DNA of 64,000 nucleotides, taken from the NCBI RefSeq assembly GCF_009858245.1, contig NZ_VMSB01000001.1:2919623-2983622 (forward strand), written 5' to 3'. This DNA is from Ornithinibacter aureus (GTDB lineage: Bacteria; Actinomycetota; Actinomycetes; Actinomycetales; Dermatophilaceae). A model generated the notes under the pieces. It was not told where the DNA came from, did not search any database, and worked only from the letters and a program-made list of their open reading frames with translations. Shown here piece by piece: positions 43,249 to 51,802 of this stretch (positions are counted from its first letter, which is position 1; each line of letters opens with the position of its first letter). Position numbers and translations under genes: made by a program.

Positions 43249-44072
43249 GGGGTGGAGAACCCTGCTGACGCGAGCACCTCGGCTCCCTCGTCGGAGAGGA
43301 CGTGCTCGACGAAGGCGCGGGCAGCGGCGGGGTGCTCCGACTCGGTGAGCGTGGTGATGGGGTAGGTCGTGCTGGCGTTGACGTCGGCCGGGATGTCGAT
43401 GTCCGTGACCTCGCCGCCGGCGGCCCGGACGTCAGTGACGTAGACGATGCCGGCGTCCACCTCGCCCAGCCTGACCTTGGTGAGCACCGCCTTGACGTCC
43501 GACTCCTCGCTCACGGGCACCACCGTGAGCGAGGCGTTGTCGAACACCGTTGCGGCGGCCTTGCCGCACGGCACCTGGGTCTGGCACAGGGCCACCTTGA
43601 CGCCCGACCTCGTGAGGTCGGACAACGCGGTGATCCCCGCCGGGTTGGCCGGTGGGACCGCGATCTGCATCGTGTTCTTCGCGAAGGCCGTCGCCGATTC
43701 CGCGGCTCCGGCGGCGATGACGGTGTCCATCGTCGACTGGCTCGCGGAGGCGAACACGTCGGCTGGTTGGCCCTGCGTGATGCCGGTGGCCAGGGCCGAG
43801 CTCGCCCCGAGGTTCAGGATGACGTCGACCTCGGGATTCGCCTGCTCGAACTGCTCCTCGAACGTCGTGAACGACTCCTGGAGCGACGCCGCTGCGAACA
43901 CGGTGACGGTGCCGGAGAGGCCGCCCGAGGCCGACTGCGTGCCGGACGACCCGCGGCTCGCGGAGTCGGTGCTGCCGGCGTCAGTGGTGCCGGAGTCGCT
44001 CGAGCTGCACCCTGCGGCGAGCAGCGCGGCCAGAGCGGTCGCGGCGGCCAGGGAGAGGCACTTGGCCTTCAT
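43245..44072 (-). CDS. modA: Molybdate-binding lipoprotein ModA
   Basis: The substrate-binding protein of the molybdate importer, 275 aa, anchored outside the membrane. The signal peptide is LSLAAATALAALLAAGCSSS with the lipobox Cys at residue 22. The mature protein has LSGTVTVFAAASLQESFTTF, NLGASSALATGITQGQPADV and FASASQSTMDTVIAAG, the oxyanion-binding loops of ModA. The ATG overlaps the stop of the regulator gene upstream by 4 bp. Confidence 0.94.
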   Translation of the reverse strand: MKAKCLSLAAATALAALLAAGCSSSDSGTTDAGSTDSASRGSSGTQSASGGLSGTVTVFAAASLQESFTTFEEQFEQANPEVDVILNLGASSALATGITQGQPADVFASASQSTMDTVIAAGAAESATAFAKNTMQIAVPPANPAGITALSDLTRSGVKVALCQTQVPCGKAAATVFDNASLTVVPVSEESDVKAVLTKVRLGEVDAGIVYVTDVRAAGGEVTDIDIPADVNASTTYPITTLTESEHPAAARAFVEHVLSDEGAEVLASAGFSTP

Positions 44073-44464
44073 CGGGGGACTCCTACGACGACGTTCGTGG
44101 ACTTGATCGAGGCGACGGCCACCGAACCGACCTCGAGGCCGAGGTCGTCGACGGCTTCACGGGACATGAGAGAGACGACGCGGAACGGGCCGCACTGGAG
44201 CTCGACCTGGGCCATGACGGTGTCCTTGAGCACCCGGGTGACGATGCCGCGCATCCGGTTGCGGGCCGATTCGTCGGCGACGACGCCCACGGGGGCCGGC
44301 CGGGCGAGCTCCTGGGCCACCTCGGCGAGGTCGGCACCGTCGACGACGATGCGCCCGGAGCCGTCATGGGTGCTGGGCAGGCGCTGCGCGTCGATCATGC
44401 GGCGCACCGTGTCATCGGACACGCCAAGGAGGGCGGCGGCATCCAAGATCCGAATCTGCGACAT
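44069..44464 (-). CDS. HTH-TOBE molybdenum-dependent regulator (ModE-like)
   Basis: A 131-residue protein with an excisionase/MerR-like HTH (IRILDAAALLGVSDDTVRRM) and a C-terminal Mop/TOBE domain (KDTVMAQVELQCGPFRVVSL, then LGLEVGSVAVASIKSTNVVV). TOBE domains bind molybdate or tungstate, so this is probably the molybdate-sensing regulator of the operon it heads. It differs from E. coli ModE in having only one Mop unit and a different HTH. The stop overlaps modA by 4 bp. Confidence 0.88.
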   Translation of the reverse strand: MSQIRILDAAALLGVSDDTVRRMIDAQRLPSTHDGSGRIVVDGADLAEVAQELARPAPVGVVADESARNRMRGIVTRVLKDTVMAQVELQCGPFRVVSLMSREAVDDLGLEVGSVAVASIKSTNVVVGVPR

Positions 44465-44541
44465 GGAGCTGACCCTACCTCCGCATCTGCGGACCTGCGA
44501 GGGTAGCGGCACGTGGTGGGACGCCTGGGAGGGGGCGAGGC

Positions 44542-44632
44542 GTACCCAAATCGACCAATAGGTCACTCGGGGTACAGGTGATTCGGGGACGGGCTGTGCC
44601 CAGATCGACCAATAGGTCACTCGGGGTACAGG
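44542..44632. repeat. Two copies of a 37-bp interspersed repeat containing GACCAATAGGTCA
   Basis: The units begin with GTACCCAAATCGACCAATAG (about 44542-44578) and GTGCCCAGATCGACCAATAG (about 44596-44632); both end in GTCACTCGGGGTACAGG. The same repeat, inverted, occurs twice at 51646-51734, and its core occurs again at 63858. It lies in the 304-bp gap upstream of the molybdate regulator gene; no gene is seen in that gap. Confidence 0.85.
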
Positions 44633-44658
44633 CCGGTTGGGCGTCCTTGCTCCGGATT

Positions 44659-44746
44659 GCTGGGCCTTGCTCCCGCCGCAGATCGCAACTCCCGATGTGC
44701 GCCCTTGCAGCAGCGCACATCGGGAGCAAGAGCGCACATCGGGAGT
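44659..44746. repeat. 88-bp double-hairpin repeat, copy A
   Basis: It is about 91% identical to 63702-63789 (8 mismatches in 88). It holds one left arm CTCCCGATGTGCG (44689-44701) and two tandem right arms CGCACATCGGGAG (44714-44726 and 44733-44745), so two alternative hairpins can form. Confidence 0.88.
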
Positions 44747-44768
44747 AAGGATCTGCGAGGAGGAGCGG

Positions 44769-45599
44769 TCACCCCTCGGGCAGTGACCCGTGGGCCGGCT
44801 CCAGTTCAGGGTCGCGCAGGGACGTGAGGGTCGGGCGCTTGGCTGCGAGGCGGTCTCCTGACGACTCGCCGCGCAGCCGGCGCTGCACCCACGGGGCGGC
44901 GTGGGTCCTGGCCCACTGGGCGTGCTCGCGGAACTCGTCGCGCCGAGCTCCCCGCGCAGCGGGCGGCAGCGGCGTGGCCCACTCCGCCGCGTCGGTGCCG
45001 TGCCCGAGCGCGGTGAGCGCTGCCAGGGCGACCCGGCTGTGACCCTCGGTGCTGAGGTGGATGCGGTCCTCGCCCCACATCCGCCAGTCACGCAGTGCCG
45101 CGATGCCCCAGAGGTTCAGCACGAAGCAGTCGTGACGCTGCGCAATGGTGAAGATGTTGGCCGAGTGCACCGCGTGGCGGGGGCGCAGGGCCTTGAACAG
45201 CCCGGCGTCGCGGGGGTCGGCCGGGGTGGCGAGCAACACGTCGGCGCCGGCTCGACGAAGGCGCACCACGGCATCCTCGATGCGACTGGCCAGCGAGTCG
45301 AGGTCGACGCTGGGGCGAAGGAGATCGTTGCCGCCACCGACCATCGACACGAGGTCGGGCGCCAGCGACAGGGCTTTGTCGAGCTGCGGGCCGACGACGT
45401 CGTCGAGCTTGCGGCCGCGCACTGCCAGGTTCGCGTACGCGAAGGGCACGTGGGCCTCCTCGGCCACGGCGTCGAGCTGCACCGCCAGCCGGTCGGCCCA
45501 CCCGACGTAGGCGTCGGAGGTCACGGGGTCGGGGTCGGACATCCCCTCGGTGAAGGAGTCACCGATCGCGACGTAGCGGGTCCAGACGGGGGCGGTCAC
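44769..45599 (-). CDS. SGNH/GDSL-family hydrolase
   Basis: A 276-residue esterase/lipase-like enzyme. Block I is [20 protein letters not shown] with the catalytic Ser, block III is [15 protein letters not shown], and block V is [20 protein letters not shown] with the catalytic Asp and His. No signal peptide is visible, so it appears cytoplasmic; the substrate is unknown. GTG 45599 overlaps the ung stop by 4 bp, so the two genes are translated as a pair. The longer upstream frame is antisense or out-of-frame ung sequence. Confidence 0.9.
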   Translation of the reverse strand: MTAPVWTRYVAIGDSFTEGMSDPDPVTSDAYVGWADRLAVQLDAVAEEAHVPFAYANLAVRGRKLDDVVGPQLDKALSLAPDLVSMVGGGNDLLRPSVDLDSLASRIEDAVVRLRRAGADVLLATPADPRDAGLFKALRPRHAVHSANIFTIAQRHDCFVLNLWGIAALRDWRMWGEDRIHLSTEGHSRVALAALTALGHGTDAAEWATPLPPAARGARRDEFREHAQWARTHAAPWVQRRLRGESSGDRLAAKRPTLTSLRDPELEPAHGSLPEG

Positions 45600-46285
45600 G
45601 GCAGGCTCCACTTCACGGGGTCGGCGCCCTGACGGGCGAGCAGGTCGTTGGTGCGGCTGAAGGGGCGCGAGCCGAAGAAGCCGTTGCGCGCCGACAGCGG
45701 GCTCGGGTGCGCTGACTCGATGAGGGCAACCCCCGGCAGGTGGGGCGCCAGGCCACGAGCGTCGCGGCCCCACAGGATGGCGACGAGCGGGCCGCCGCGC
45801 TCGACCAGGGCCGAGATCGCACAGGCGGTGACCTCTTCCCAGCCGCGCCCGCGGTGGCTGCCGGGGGCGCCCGGGGTGACGGTGAGGACGCGGTTGAGCA
45901 GCAGCACGCCCTGGTCGGCCCACGGCGTGAGGTCGCCGCTGCTTGGCCGGGGCAGGCCGAGGTCGGCCTCGAGCTCGGTGAAGATGTTGGCCAGGCTGCG
46001 GGGCACCGGCCGGGTGTCGGGGGCGACCGAGAACGACAGTCCCACCGCGTGCCCGGGCGTCGGGTACGGGTCCTGGCCGACGACGAGCACGCGCACGGCA
46101 TCCAGGGGTTGCTGGAAGGCGCGCAGCACGTTGGAGCCGCTCGGCAGGTAACCGCGCCCGCTGGCCACCTCGGCCCGCAGGAAGTCACCCAGCCTCGCGA
46201 CGACCGGCTCGACGGGTGCCAGGGCCCGCGCCCACGACGGGTGGACGAGGTCACGAAGGGGGCGTGCGGCATCCGTCGGTGTCAT
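45596..46285 (-). CDS. ung: Uracil-DNA glycosylase
   Basis: It removes uracil from DNA as the first step of base-excision repair. The protein is 229 aa, of family-1 UDG length. The water-activating loop is [20 protein letters not shown], the uracil pocket is [20 protein letters not shown] (L-L-L-N), and the DNA-intercalation loop is [23 protein letters not shown] 46285 is chosen; GTG 46294 is possible. A SGNH hydrolase gene follows with a 4-bp overlap. Confidence 0.96.
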   Translation of the reverse strand: MTPTDAARPLRDLVHPSWARALAPVEPVVARLGDFLRAEVASGRGYLPSGSNVLRAFQQPLDAVRVLVVGQDPYPTPGHAVGLSFSVAPDTRPVPRSLANIFTELEADLGLPRPSSGDLTPWADQGVLLLNRVLTVTPGAPGSHRGRGWEEVTACAISALVERGGPLVAILWGRDARGLAPHLPGVALIESAHPSPLSARNGFFGSRPFSRTNDLLARQGADPVKWSLP

Positions 46286-46323
46286 CGATGCCACCGTATC
46301 CCGCCCCGCGCACCCACGACTGA

Positions 46324-46372
46324 TTGCACCCCAGCCACCTGAGCCAAGTGGCCGCGGGTGGCTGGAGTGCAA
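46324..46372. repeat. Palindrome between ung and arsR
   Basis: TTGCACCCCAGCCACC pairs with GGTGGCTGGAGTGCAA across about 17 bp, with one mismatch. It lies between the start of ung and the end of arsR. Its design resembles the palindrome at 27155-27227, with unrelated arm sequence. Confidence 0.75.
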
Positions 46373-46401
46373 GAAGTCGGGGAAGGCGATGTCGGATGCC
46401 G

Positions 46402-46758
46402 TCAGCGGAAGATCGCGGTCACGTCGTCGAGTCGCGCGGGCACCAATCGGAACCATGCCCACGTGCCGCGCTTCTCGCGCTCGAGCAGGCCGGCCTCGAC
46501 GAGCACCTTGAGGTGGTGCGACACGGTGGGCTGGGACAGCCCGACGACGGGGGTGAGGTCGCAGACGCAGGCCTCGCCGTCGGCCGTGGCCCGGATGGCG
46601 CTCAGCAGCTGGAGCCGCACGGGGTCGGCAACGGCCTTGAGCAGCGCTGCGCTGGTCTCCGCGGCCTCGCGGGTCAGGCCCCCGTCGACACCGATGCCAC
46701 AACAGTCGTCGGTGACCGACCCGGCCGTGACCGGGGGAGCGGTGGTGGTGGTCGGCAC
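46402..46758 (-). CDS. arsR: ArsR-family arsenic-responsive repressor
   Basis: It represses the arsenic operon until arsenite binds. GTG 46758 is chosen because GAGGAG lies 6 bp upstream, whereas ATG 46773 has no ribosome site and sits on the operator; this gives 118 aa. The wHTH has [20 protein letters not shown] and [20 protein letters not shown]; the metal site is [12 protein letters not shown] (C-V-C), and an extra Cys pair (DDCCGIG) lies near the N terminus. It is divergent from the arsI-like gene. Confidence 0.92.
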   Translation of the reverse strand: MPTTTTAPPVTAGSVTDDCCGIGVDGGLTREAAETSAALLKAVADPVRLQLLSAIRATADGEACVCDLTPVVGLSQPTVSHHLKVLVEAGLLEREKRGTWAWFRLVPARLDDVTAIFR

Positions 46759-46776
46759 GGGAGCTCCTCGCATGAA

Positions 46777-46796
46777 ATATTGACGAACGTCGATAT
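46777..46796. promoter_or_regulatory. ArsR operator
   Basis: ATATTGACGAACGTCGATAT is a nearly perfect inverted repeat just upstream of the arsR start, in the divergent promoter region. A second related half-palindrome (ATCGATGGTAGTCGATAT) lies near 46822-46839, in front of the arsI-like gene. Confidence 0.72.
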
Positions 46797-46853
46797 CTTG
46801 TGATCGACTGTGAGGCAACACATCGATGGTAGTCGATATTTAGGAGGTCCGTC

Positions 46854-47384
46854 GTGAACACCACCAGCGCCACCACGAGCCGGGTGCAGCTAGCCCTCAA
46901 CGTCAGCGACCTGGAGGCCAGCATCGCGTTCTACTCCGCCATGTTCGGGGTCGAGCCGCACAAGCGCCGCCCCGGGTACGCCAACTTCGCGATCACCGAG
47001 CCTCCCCTGAAGCTCGTGCTCATCGAGACGAGCGAGGCCGCCCGCGGAACCGGCACGGCGGGCGCCCTGAACCACCTCGGCGTCGAGGTGCCCTCGACCG
47101 ACGACGTCACCGCCGCGCGCACCCGCTTCTCGGATGCCGGTCTGGCCTCCTTCGACGAGAACGACACCACCTGCTGCTACGCCCTCCAGGACAAGGTCTG
47201 GGTGCACGACCCGGCCGGGGCGCCGTGGGAGGTCTACACCGTCAAGGACGAGAACCCGCTCGACGCCCGTCCCGCCACGGCGAGCCTGGAGATCCTCGGC
47301 GGGCCGACGGCCGGTGCCTGCTGCTCCCCGAGTGCCGACGCCACACCGGTCGAGCCGGCCCCCGAGAAGGCTCAGGCCTGCTGA
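46854..47384 (+). CDS. ArsI/CadI-family vicinal-oxygen-chelate protein (C-As lyase-like)
   Basis: A glyoxalase-fold protein of 176 aa in an arsenic operon. [40 protein letters not shown] and [18 protein letters not shown] match ArsI/CadI, including the adjacent Cys pair followed by Y-A-x-Q-D-K-x-W-V that binds organic arsenicals in ArsI. A C-terminal tail rich in Cys, Ala and Pro ([10 protein letters not shown]) is added. ArsI cleaves C-As bonds of methylarsenite; CadI is known only as cadmium-induced, so activity is inferred. GTG 46854 has an AGGAGG site. Confidence 0.85.
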   Translation: MNTTSATTSRVQLALNVSDLEASIAFYSAMFGVEPHKRRPGYANFAITEPPLKLVLIETSEAARGTGTAGALNHLGVEVPSTDDVTAARTRFSDAGLASFDENDTTCCYALQDKVWVHDPAGAPWEVYTVKDENPLDARPATASLEILGGPTAGACCSPSADATPVEPAPEKAQAC

Positions 47385-47386
47385 TC

Positions 47387-48469
47387 GTGACCACCGCATC
47401 CCCCGCGCGCGACACGGCATCCGCCACTCCCGACCAGCCGAGGCACCTGTCCACCCTCGACCGCTTCCTGCCGGTGTGGATCGGCCTCGCGATGCTCGTG
47501 GGGCTCGTGCTCGGCCGGCTGGTACCGGGGCTCGGGAAGGCCCTGTCCGCGGTCGAGGTGGAGGGGGTCTCGCTCCCCATCGCCATCGGCCTGCTCGTCA
47601 TGATGTACCCGGTGCTGGCCAAGGTGCGCTACGACCGGCTCGACACCGTCACGGCCGACCACCGCATGCTCGGCGCCAGCCTGGCCCTGAACTGGGTGAT
47701 CGGGCCCGCGCTCATGTTCGCCCTGGCCTGGCTCCTGCTGCCCGACCTGCCCGAGTACCGCACCGGCCTGATCATCGTCGGGTTGGCCCGATGCATCGCC
47801 ATGGTCATCATCTGGAACGACCTCGCCTGCGGTGACCGCGAGGCCGCGGCCGTTCTCGTGGCGCTCAACTCGGTCTTCCAGGTGCTCATGTTCGGGCTGC
47901 TCGGCTGGTTCTACCTCTCGGTGCTGCCCGGCTGGCTCGGCCTGCCGCAGGCGGACCTCGACGTCTCGCCGTGGCAGATCGCCGGGTCGGTGCTCGTCTT
48001 CCTCGGCCTGCCGCTGCTCGCCGGCTACCTGTCGCGCACGGTGGGTGAGAAGCGGTGGGGGCGAACGGCATACGAGACGTCGTTCCTCCCGCGCATCGGC
48101 CCGTGGGCGCTGTACGGCCTGCTGTTCACCATCGTCATCCTGTTCGCCCTCCAGGGCGACCAGATCACGACCAGCCCGCTCGACGTCGCGCGGATCGCGC
48201 TGCCGCTCCTCGCGTACTTCGCCCTCATGTGGGGTGGCGGTTTCGCCCTCGGGGCCGCGCTCGGCATGACGTACGAGCGCACCACGACCCTGGCCTTCAC
48301 GGCCGCCGGCAACAACTTCGAGCTCGCCATCGCCGTCGCGATCGCCACCTTCGGGGTGACGTCCGGGCAGGCCCTCGCGGGGGTCGTCGGGCCCCTGATC
48401 GAGGTGCCGGTGCTCGTCGGCCTCGTCTACGTCTCCCTTGCCCTGCGAAAGAGGTTCCGCCATGTCTGA
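47387..48469 (+). CDS. arsB: Arsenite efflux transporter ACR3
   Basis: It exports arsenite through the cytoplasmic membrane. GTG 47387 starts 2 bp after the arsI-like stop; the product is 360 aa with ten hydrophobic helices. ACR3 signatures are LDRFLPVWIGLAMLVGLVLG, GLLVMMYPVLAKVRYDRL, GLARCIAMVIIWNDLACGDR with the essential Cys, and FTAAGNNFELAIAVAIATFG. It overlaps the arsenate reductase gene by 8 bp. Confidence 0.95.
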   Translation: MTTASPARDTASATPDQPRHLSTLDRFLPVWIGLAMLVGLVLGRLVPGLGKALSAVEVEGVSLPIAIGLLVMMYPVLAKVRYDRLDTVTADHRMLGASLALNWVIGPALMFALAWLLLPDLPEYRTGLIIVGLARCIAMVIIWNDLACGDREAAAVLVALNSVFQVLMFGLLGWFYLSVLPGWLGLPQADLDVSPWQIAGSVLVFLGLPLLAGYLSRTVGEKRWGRTAYETSFLPRIGPWALYGLLFTIVILFALQGDQITTSPLDVARIALPLLAYFALMWGGGFALGAALGMTYERTTTLAFTAAGNNFELAIAVAIATFGVTSGQALAGVVGPLIEVPVLVGLVYVSLALRKRFRHV

Positions 48470-48902
48470 CCTGTCGTTCGACCCGTCCACCACCACCCGC
48501 CCGTCGGTGCTTTTCGTCTGCGTCCACAACGCCGGCCGCTCGCAGATGGCGGCGGCGTGGGTGCAGCACCTGTCCGGTGGCGCCGTGGAGGTGCGCTCGG
48601 CCGGCAGCGCCCCGGCCGGGTCGGTCAACCCGGCTGCCGTCGAGGCGATGCTCGAGGAGGGCATCGACATGAGCGCGGAGGTGCCGAAGATCCTGACCAC
48701 GGATGCCGTGCGCGAGTCCGACGTCGTCATCACCATGGGCTGTGGCGACACCTGTCCGGTCTTCCCGGGTAAGCGCTACGAGGACTGGGCCCTGGAGGAC
48801 CCCGCAGGCCAGGGCGTGGATGCCGTGCGTCCGATTCGCGACGAGATCCGGGTCCGCGTGCTCGGCCTGCTCGAGAGCCTGGGTGTCCAACCCGTCGCCT
48901 GA
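48462..48902 (+). CDS. arsC: Arsenate reductase, low-molecular-weight phosphatase type
   Basis: It reduces arsenate to arsenite for export by ACR3. ATG 48462 lies inside the end of the transporter gene; the protein is 146 aa. The phosphatase loop is VLFVCVHNAGRSQMAAAWVQ (C-x5-R), and a redox Cys pair lies in VITMGCGDTCPVFPGKRYED. The acidic D-P near LEDPAGQG completes the active site. This is the ArsC type recycled by thioredoxin or mycothiol. Confidence 0.94.
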   Translation: MSDLSFDPSTTTRPSVLFVCVHNAGRSQMAAAWVQHLSGGAVEVRSAGSAPAGSVNPAAVEAMLEEGIDMSAEVPKILTTDAVRESDVVITMGCGDTCPVFPGKRYEDWALEDPAGQGVDAVRPIRDEIRVRVLGLLESLGVQPVA

Positions 48903-48931
48903 ACCCTGCGAGGGGTTGACAGACTGTCCCG

Positions 48932-49588
48932 ATGCGCCCCCGCTTCAACACCGTCCTTTTTGACCTCGACGGCACCCTGGCCGACACCATTCCCCTCATC
49001 GTCGCCTCGTACCAGCACGCCTTCCGCACCGTGCTCGGCGAGGAGATCGACGAGGCCACGGCCCGCGCGTGGATCGGCCGCCCGCTGCTGGCCGCGCTGC
49101 TCGAGGAGTCGCCCGAGCACGGGCACGTGCTCGACGCGTCCTACCGCGAGTGGAACCTTGCCAACACCGCCCGCCTCATCCAGCGCTACGACGGTGTCCC
49201 CGAGATGCTCGACGCCCTGACCGCCGCCGGTGTGCGCATGGCGGTCGCGACGTCGAAGCGGCGCAAGACCGCACGCCTGGCACTGGAGGGCGTCGGCATC
49301 GACCACCTCATCGAGGTCGCGGCCGGGCTGGAGGACACGACCCGGCACAAGCCGGAACCCGACCCGCTGCTGCACGCCGCGGCCTCCCTGCGTGCCCAGC
49401 CCGCCGAATGCGTCTACGTGGGCGACGCCACGGTCGACGTCCTCGCGGCCCGGGCCGCCGGTATGGCCGCGGTCGCCGTGAGCTGGGGCGCAGCCGAGCG
49501 CGCCGCCCTCGAGGCCACCGGACCCGATGCCCTGGTCGACACCGTGGGGGACCTCACGGCGTATCTGCTGGGCCACCCCGAGGGCTAG
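48932..49588 (+). CDS. HAD-superfamily phosphatase (PpaX/Gph-like)
   Basis: A cytoplasmic phosphohydrolase of 218 aa. Motif I is VLFDLDGTLADTIPLIVASY with the nucleophile Asp, motif II Ser/Thr is MAVATSKRRKTARL, motif III Lys is HKPEPDPLLHAAA and motif IV is CVYVGDATVDVLAARAAGM. The helical cap between motifs I and II is of the phosphoglycolate-phosphatase/PpaX kind. It lies 10 bp before the decarboxylase gene, so the two may be co-transcribed. Confidence 0.9.
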   Translation: MRPRFNTVLFDLDGTLADTIPLIVASYQHAFRTVLGEEIDEATARAWIGRPLLAALLEESPEHGHVLDASYREWNLANTARLIQRYDGVPEMLDALTAAGVRMAVATSKRRKTARLALEGVGIDHLIEVAAGLEDTTRHKPEPDPLLHAAASLRAQPAECVYVGDATVDVLAARAAGMAAVAVSWGAAERAALEATGPDALVDTVGDLTAYLLGHPEG

Positions 49589-49598
49589 AGTCGCCGCC

Positions 49599-50963
49599 GT
49601 GCGCGGAAAGACCTACCAGGAGAACAAGCACGTCGAGCTGGCAGCGCTGGCCGACGCGGTCATGGCCTACGCCGAGGAGCGGGTGCGCATGGCCCCGCCG
49701 CTGGACCGCCCGGTGTCCGAGGCCGAACTGCGCTCGCGGGTCGGGGAGACGATCACCCCCGGTGGGATCGGCGGCGTCGACGCCATGCGCCTTTTCGCGC
49801 AGGACCTCGCCCCCACCTGCCTGTCCACCGACCACCCGCGCTACCTGTCCTTCATCCCGTGCGCGCCGAGTGACGCCGCCGTGATGTTCGACCTGGTCGT
49901 CGGTGCCTCCTCGATCTATGCGGGGTCCTGGCTCGAGGGCTCGGGCGCGGTGTACGCCGAGAACCAGGCGTTGCGCTGGATCGCCGACCTCGTCGGGATG
50001 CCGTCGCGCTCCGGCGGCGTGTTCACCCCCGGTGGGACGATCGGCAACCTCTCGGCGCTGGTGACTGCTCGGCACGCCGCGCGCGCCTGCGCGAAGCCGG
50101 GCGACCGGCCGTACCGGGTGGCGGCCACGGCCGGGGCGCACTCGTCGATCGCGTCGGCCTGCGACGTCATGGACGCCCAGTTCGTCGGCGTCCCCGCCGA
50201 CGACGCGTGGCGCCTGACCGGCGGGAACCTGCGGGCGGTGCTCGAGGAGAACGGCCCGGAGACGTTCTTCGCCGTCGTCGCGACGTGCGGCACGACGAAC
50301 TTCGGGGTCATCGACGACCTGGCATCGGTGGCCGAGGTGTGTCGCGAGTACGGCATCTGGTTCCATGTCGACGGTGCCTACGGCGGGGCCGGCCTGGCCG
50401 CGCCCTCGGTGCGGGGCCTGTACGCCGGGATCGAGCACTGCGATTCCTTCATCGTCGACCCGCACAAGTGGCTGTTCGCACCGTTCGACTGCTGCGCCCT
50501 GCTGTATCGGGAGCCGTCGCTGGCGCGGGCGGCCCATACCCAGAAGGCGGGGTACCTCGACGTCCTCACCGACGCCCCCGACTGGAACCCCACGGACTAC
50601 TCGGTGGGCCTGACCCGTCGGGCCCGTGGCCTGCCGTTCTGGTTCTCGCTGGTCGTCAACGGCAGCGACGCCTACGAGGCGGCCATCGAGCACACCCTGG
50701 ATGTCGCGCGGTTCGCCGAGGCGGAGGTGCTGCGCCGCCCCGACCTCGAGCTGGTGCGCAAGCGCGACCTGTCCGTCGTCGTCTTCCGCCGGCTCGGCTG
50801 GGAGCCCGCGGACTACGCCGCGTGGTCGGACCGGATGCTGGCCGAGGAGTTCGCCTTCGTGGTGCCGACGAGCCACGACGGGGAGACCTTGGCGCGCTTC
50901 GCGATCGTCAACCCGGAGACCAGCGAGGACGACATCACCGCGATCCTCGACACCATGGTGTAG
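49599..50963 (+). CDS. PLP-dependent group II amino-acid decarboxylase
   Basis: A 454-residue enzyme that decarboxylates an aromatic or acidic amino acid. GTG 49599 fits the family N terminus. Seen are LSFIPCAPSDAAVMFDLVVG, GGVFTPGGTIGNLSALVTAR, the cofactor-stacking His in AATAGAHSSIASACDVMD, IWFHVDGAYGGAGLAAPSVR with the PLP-nitrogen Asp, and SFIVDPHKWLFAPFDCCALL with the Schiff-base Lys. The substrate (Tyr, Trp, DOPA or Glu) cannot be settled by eye. Confidence 0.9.
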   Translation: MRGKTYQENKHVELAALADAVMAYAEERVRMAPPLDRPVSEAELRSRVGETITPGGIGGVDAMRLFAQDLAPTCLSTDHPRYLSFIPCAPSDAAVMFDLVVGASSIYAGSWLEGSGAVYAENQALRWIADLVGMPSRSGGVFTPGGTIGNLSALVTARHAARACAKPGDRPYRVAATAGAHSSIASACDVMDAQFVGVPADDAWRLTGGNLRAVLEENGPETFFAVVATCGTTNFGVIDDLASVAEVCREYGIWFHVDGAYGGAGLAAPSVRGLYAGIEHCDSFIVDPHKWLFAPFDCCALLYREPSLARAAHTQKAGYLDVLTDAPDWNPTDYSVGLTRRARGLPFWFSLVVNGSDAYEAAIEHTLDVARFAEAEVLRRPDLELVRKRDLSVVVFRRLGWEPADYAAWSDRMLAEEFAFVVPTSHDGETLARFAIVNPETSEDDITAILDTMV

Positions 50964-51025
50964 CCGACCGAGCCTGACTGGACTGCTTCCCCCGCCCGCC
51001 CGTCCCGCAACTTTCTCGCCCGATG

Positions 51026-51079
51026 CCGGAAGGTTCAGGTTCGCACCAGAACATTCCCAAACGGAGCAGAACCTTCCGG
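51026..51079. repeat. Palindrome in the 332-bp gap after the decarboxylase gene
   Basis: CCGGAAGGTTC (51026-51036) is the exact inverse of GAACCTTCCGG (51069-51079), with 32 bp between. It may act as a terminator for the decarboxylase gene, but has no T run. The rest of the gap 50964-51295 holds no gene that I can support. Confidence 0.7.
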
Positions 51080-51295
51080 TGCGAGGATCCGCACACGCCT
51101 GCTGGTTGCCGGTCTGGTGGCGCCCTGGCGGGGTTCGTGTGGCTCGTGTGACGGGTGCGGCTGGGGTGTCGTGACCGGGCCCGTGCCCGGTGGCCCGACG
51201 CGCGGAACGGCGGCCCGAGCGAATGACAGGCGTGTGATTTCCCGGCTACAGTGGGCGCTCACGCACGGTCAGCAACGAAGGGTCGAGGAACACAC

Positions 51296-51589
51296 GTGAG
51301 CGCCGCCTCCGAACAGCTCAGCACCGACGCGCCCGCGGCCGGGCTCACCGAGCGCGACCGCGAGATCATCGCCTTTGAACGTCAGTGGTGGAAGTACGCG
51401 GGCTCGAAGGAGACCGCCATCAAGGAGCTGTTCGACATGAGCTCCACCCGGTACTACCAGGTGCTCAACTCCCTCATCGACCACCCCGGCGCCCTCGAGC
51501 ACGACCCGATGCTCATCAAGCGGCTTCGTCGCCTGCGCGCCAGCCGCCAGCGCGCGCGCTCTGCCCGGCGCCTCGGCATGGAGCCCTGA
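51296..51589 (+). CDS. DUF3263-family protein
   Basis: A 97-residue actinobacterial protein. GTG 51296 follows GAGGA. The conserved core is LTERDREIIAFERQWWKYAG, KETAIKELFDMSSTRYYQVL and NSLIDHPGALEHDPMLIKRL, ending in a basic Arg-rich tail. The central part looks like a HTH (K-E-x-A-I-K-x-x-F-x-x-S-x-x-R-Y-Y), so DNA binding is plausible. The family has no known function. Confidence 0.9.
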   Translation: MSAASEQLSTDAPAAGLTERDREIIAFERQWWKYAGSKETAIKELFDMSSTRYYQVLNSLIDHPGALEHDPMLIKRLRRLRASRQRARSARRLGMEP

Positions 51590-51611
51590 GCCCCAGCCCC
51601 AAGAACCAGCG

Positions 51612-51643
51612 ACGCCCGTCCGTGAGGGAAGCCGGACGGGCGT
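51612..51643 (+). terminator. Intrinsic-type hairpin after the DUF3263 gene
   Basis: ACGCCCGTCC pairs with GGACGGGCGT around a 12-bp loop, 22 bp after the stop codon. A strong GC stem without a long T run is usual for terminators in this GC range. Confidence 0.72.
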
Positions 51644-51645
51644 TG

Positions 51646-51734
51646 CTGTACCTGCGGTGACCTATTGGTCGATGTGGGTACGCCTCTGGTGGGCGAGCTG
51701 TACCTGTGGTGACCCATTGGTCGATGTGGATACG
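51646..51734. repeat. Two further copies of the 37-bp interspersed repeat
   Basis: The units 51646-51682 and 51698-51734 both read CTGTACCTG-GGTGACC-ATTGGTCGATG-GG-TACG, differing at three positions. They are the inverse of the units at 44542-44632. Confidence 0.85.
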
Positions 51735-51802
51735 TGACGTTGCGGCAGGTTGGGTCTGGGGTTGGGTGTGGGCCTGGGCCAGGGTCTGGGCCCGAGTTGA
51801 GG

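Noticed and set aside
44542-44632. A short CRISPR-like array
   Set aside because: Only two units are adjacent, the spacing is not that of repeat-spacer units, and the same repeat recurs elsewhere in the other orientation; no cas gene is present.
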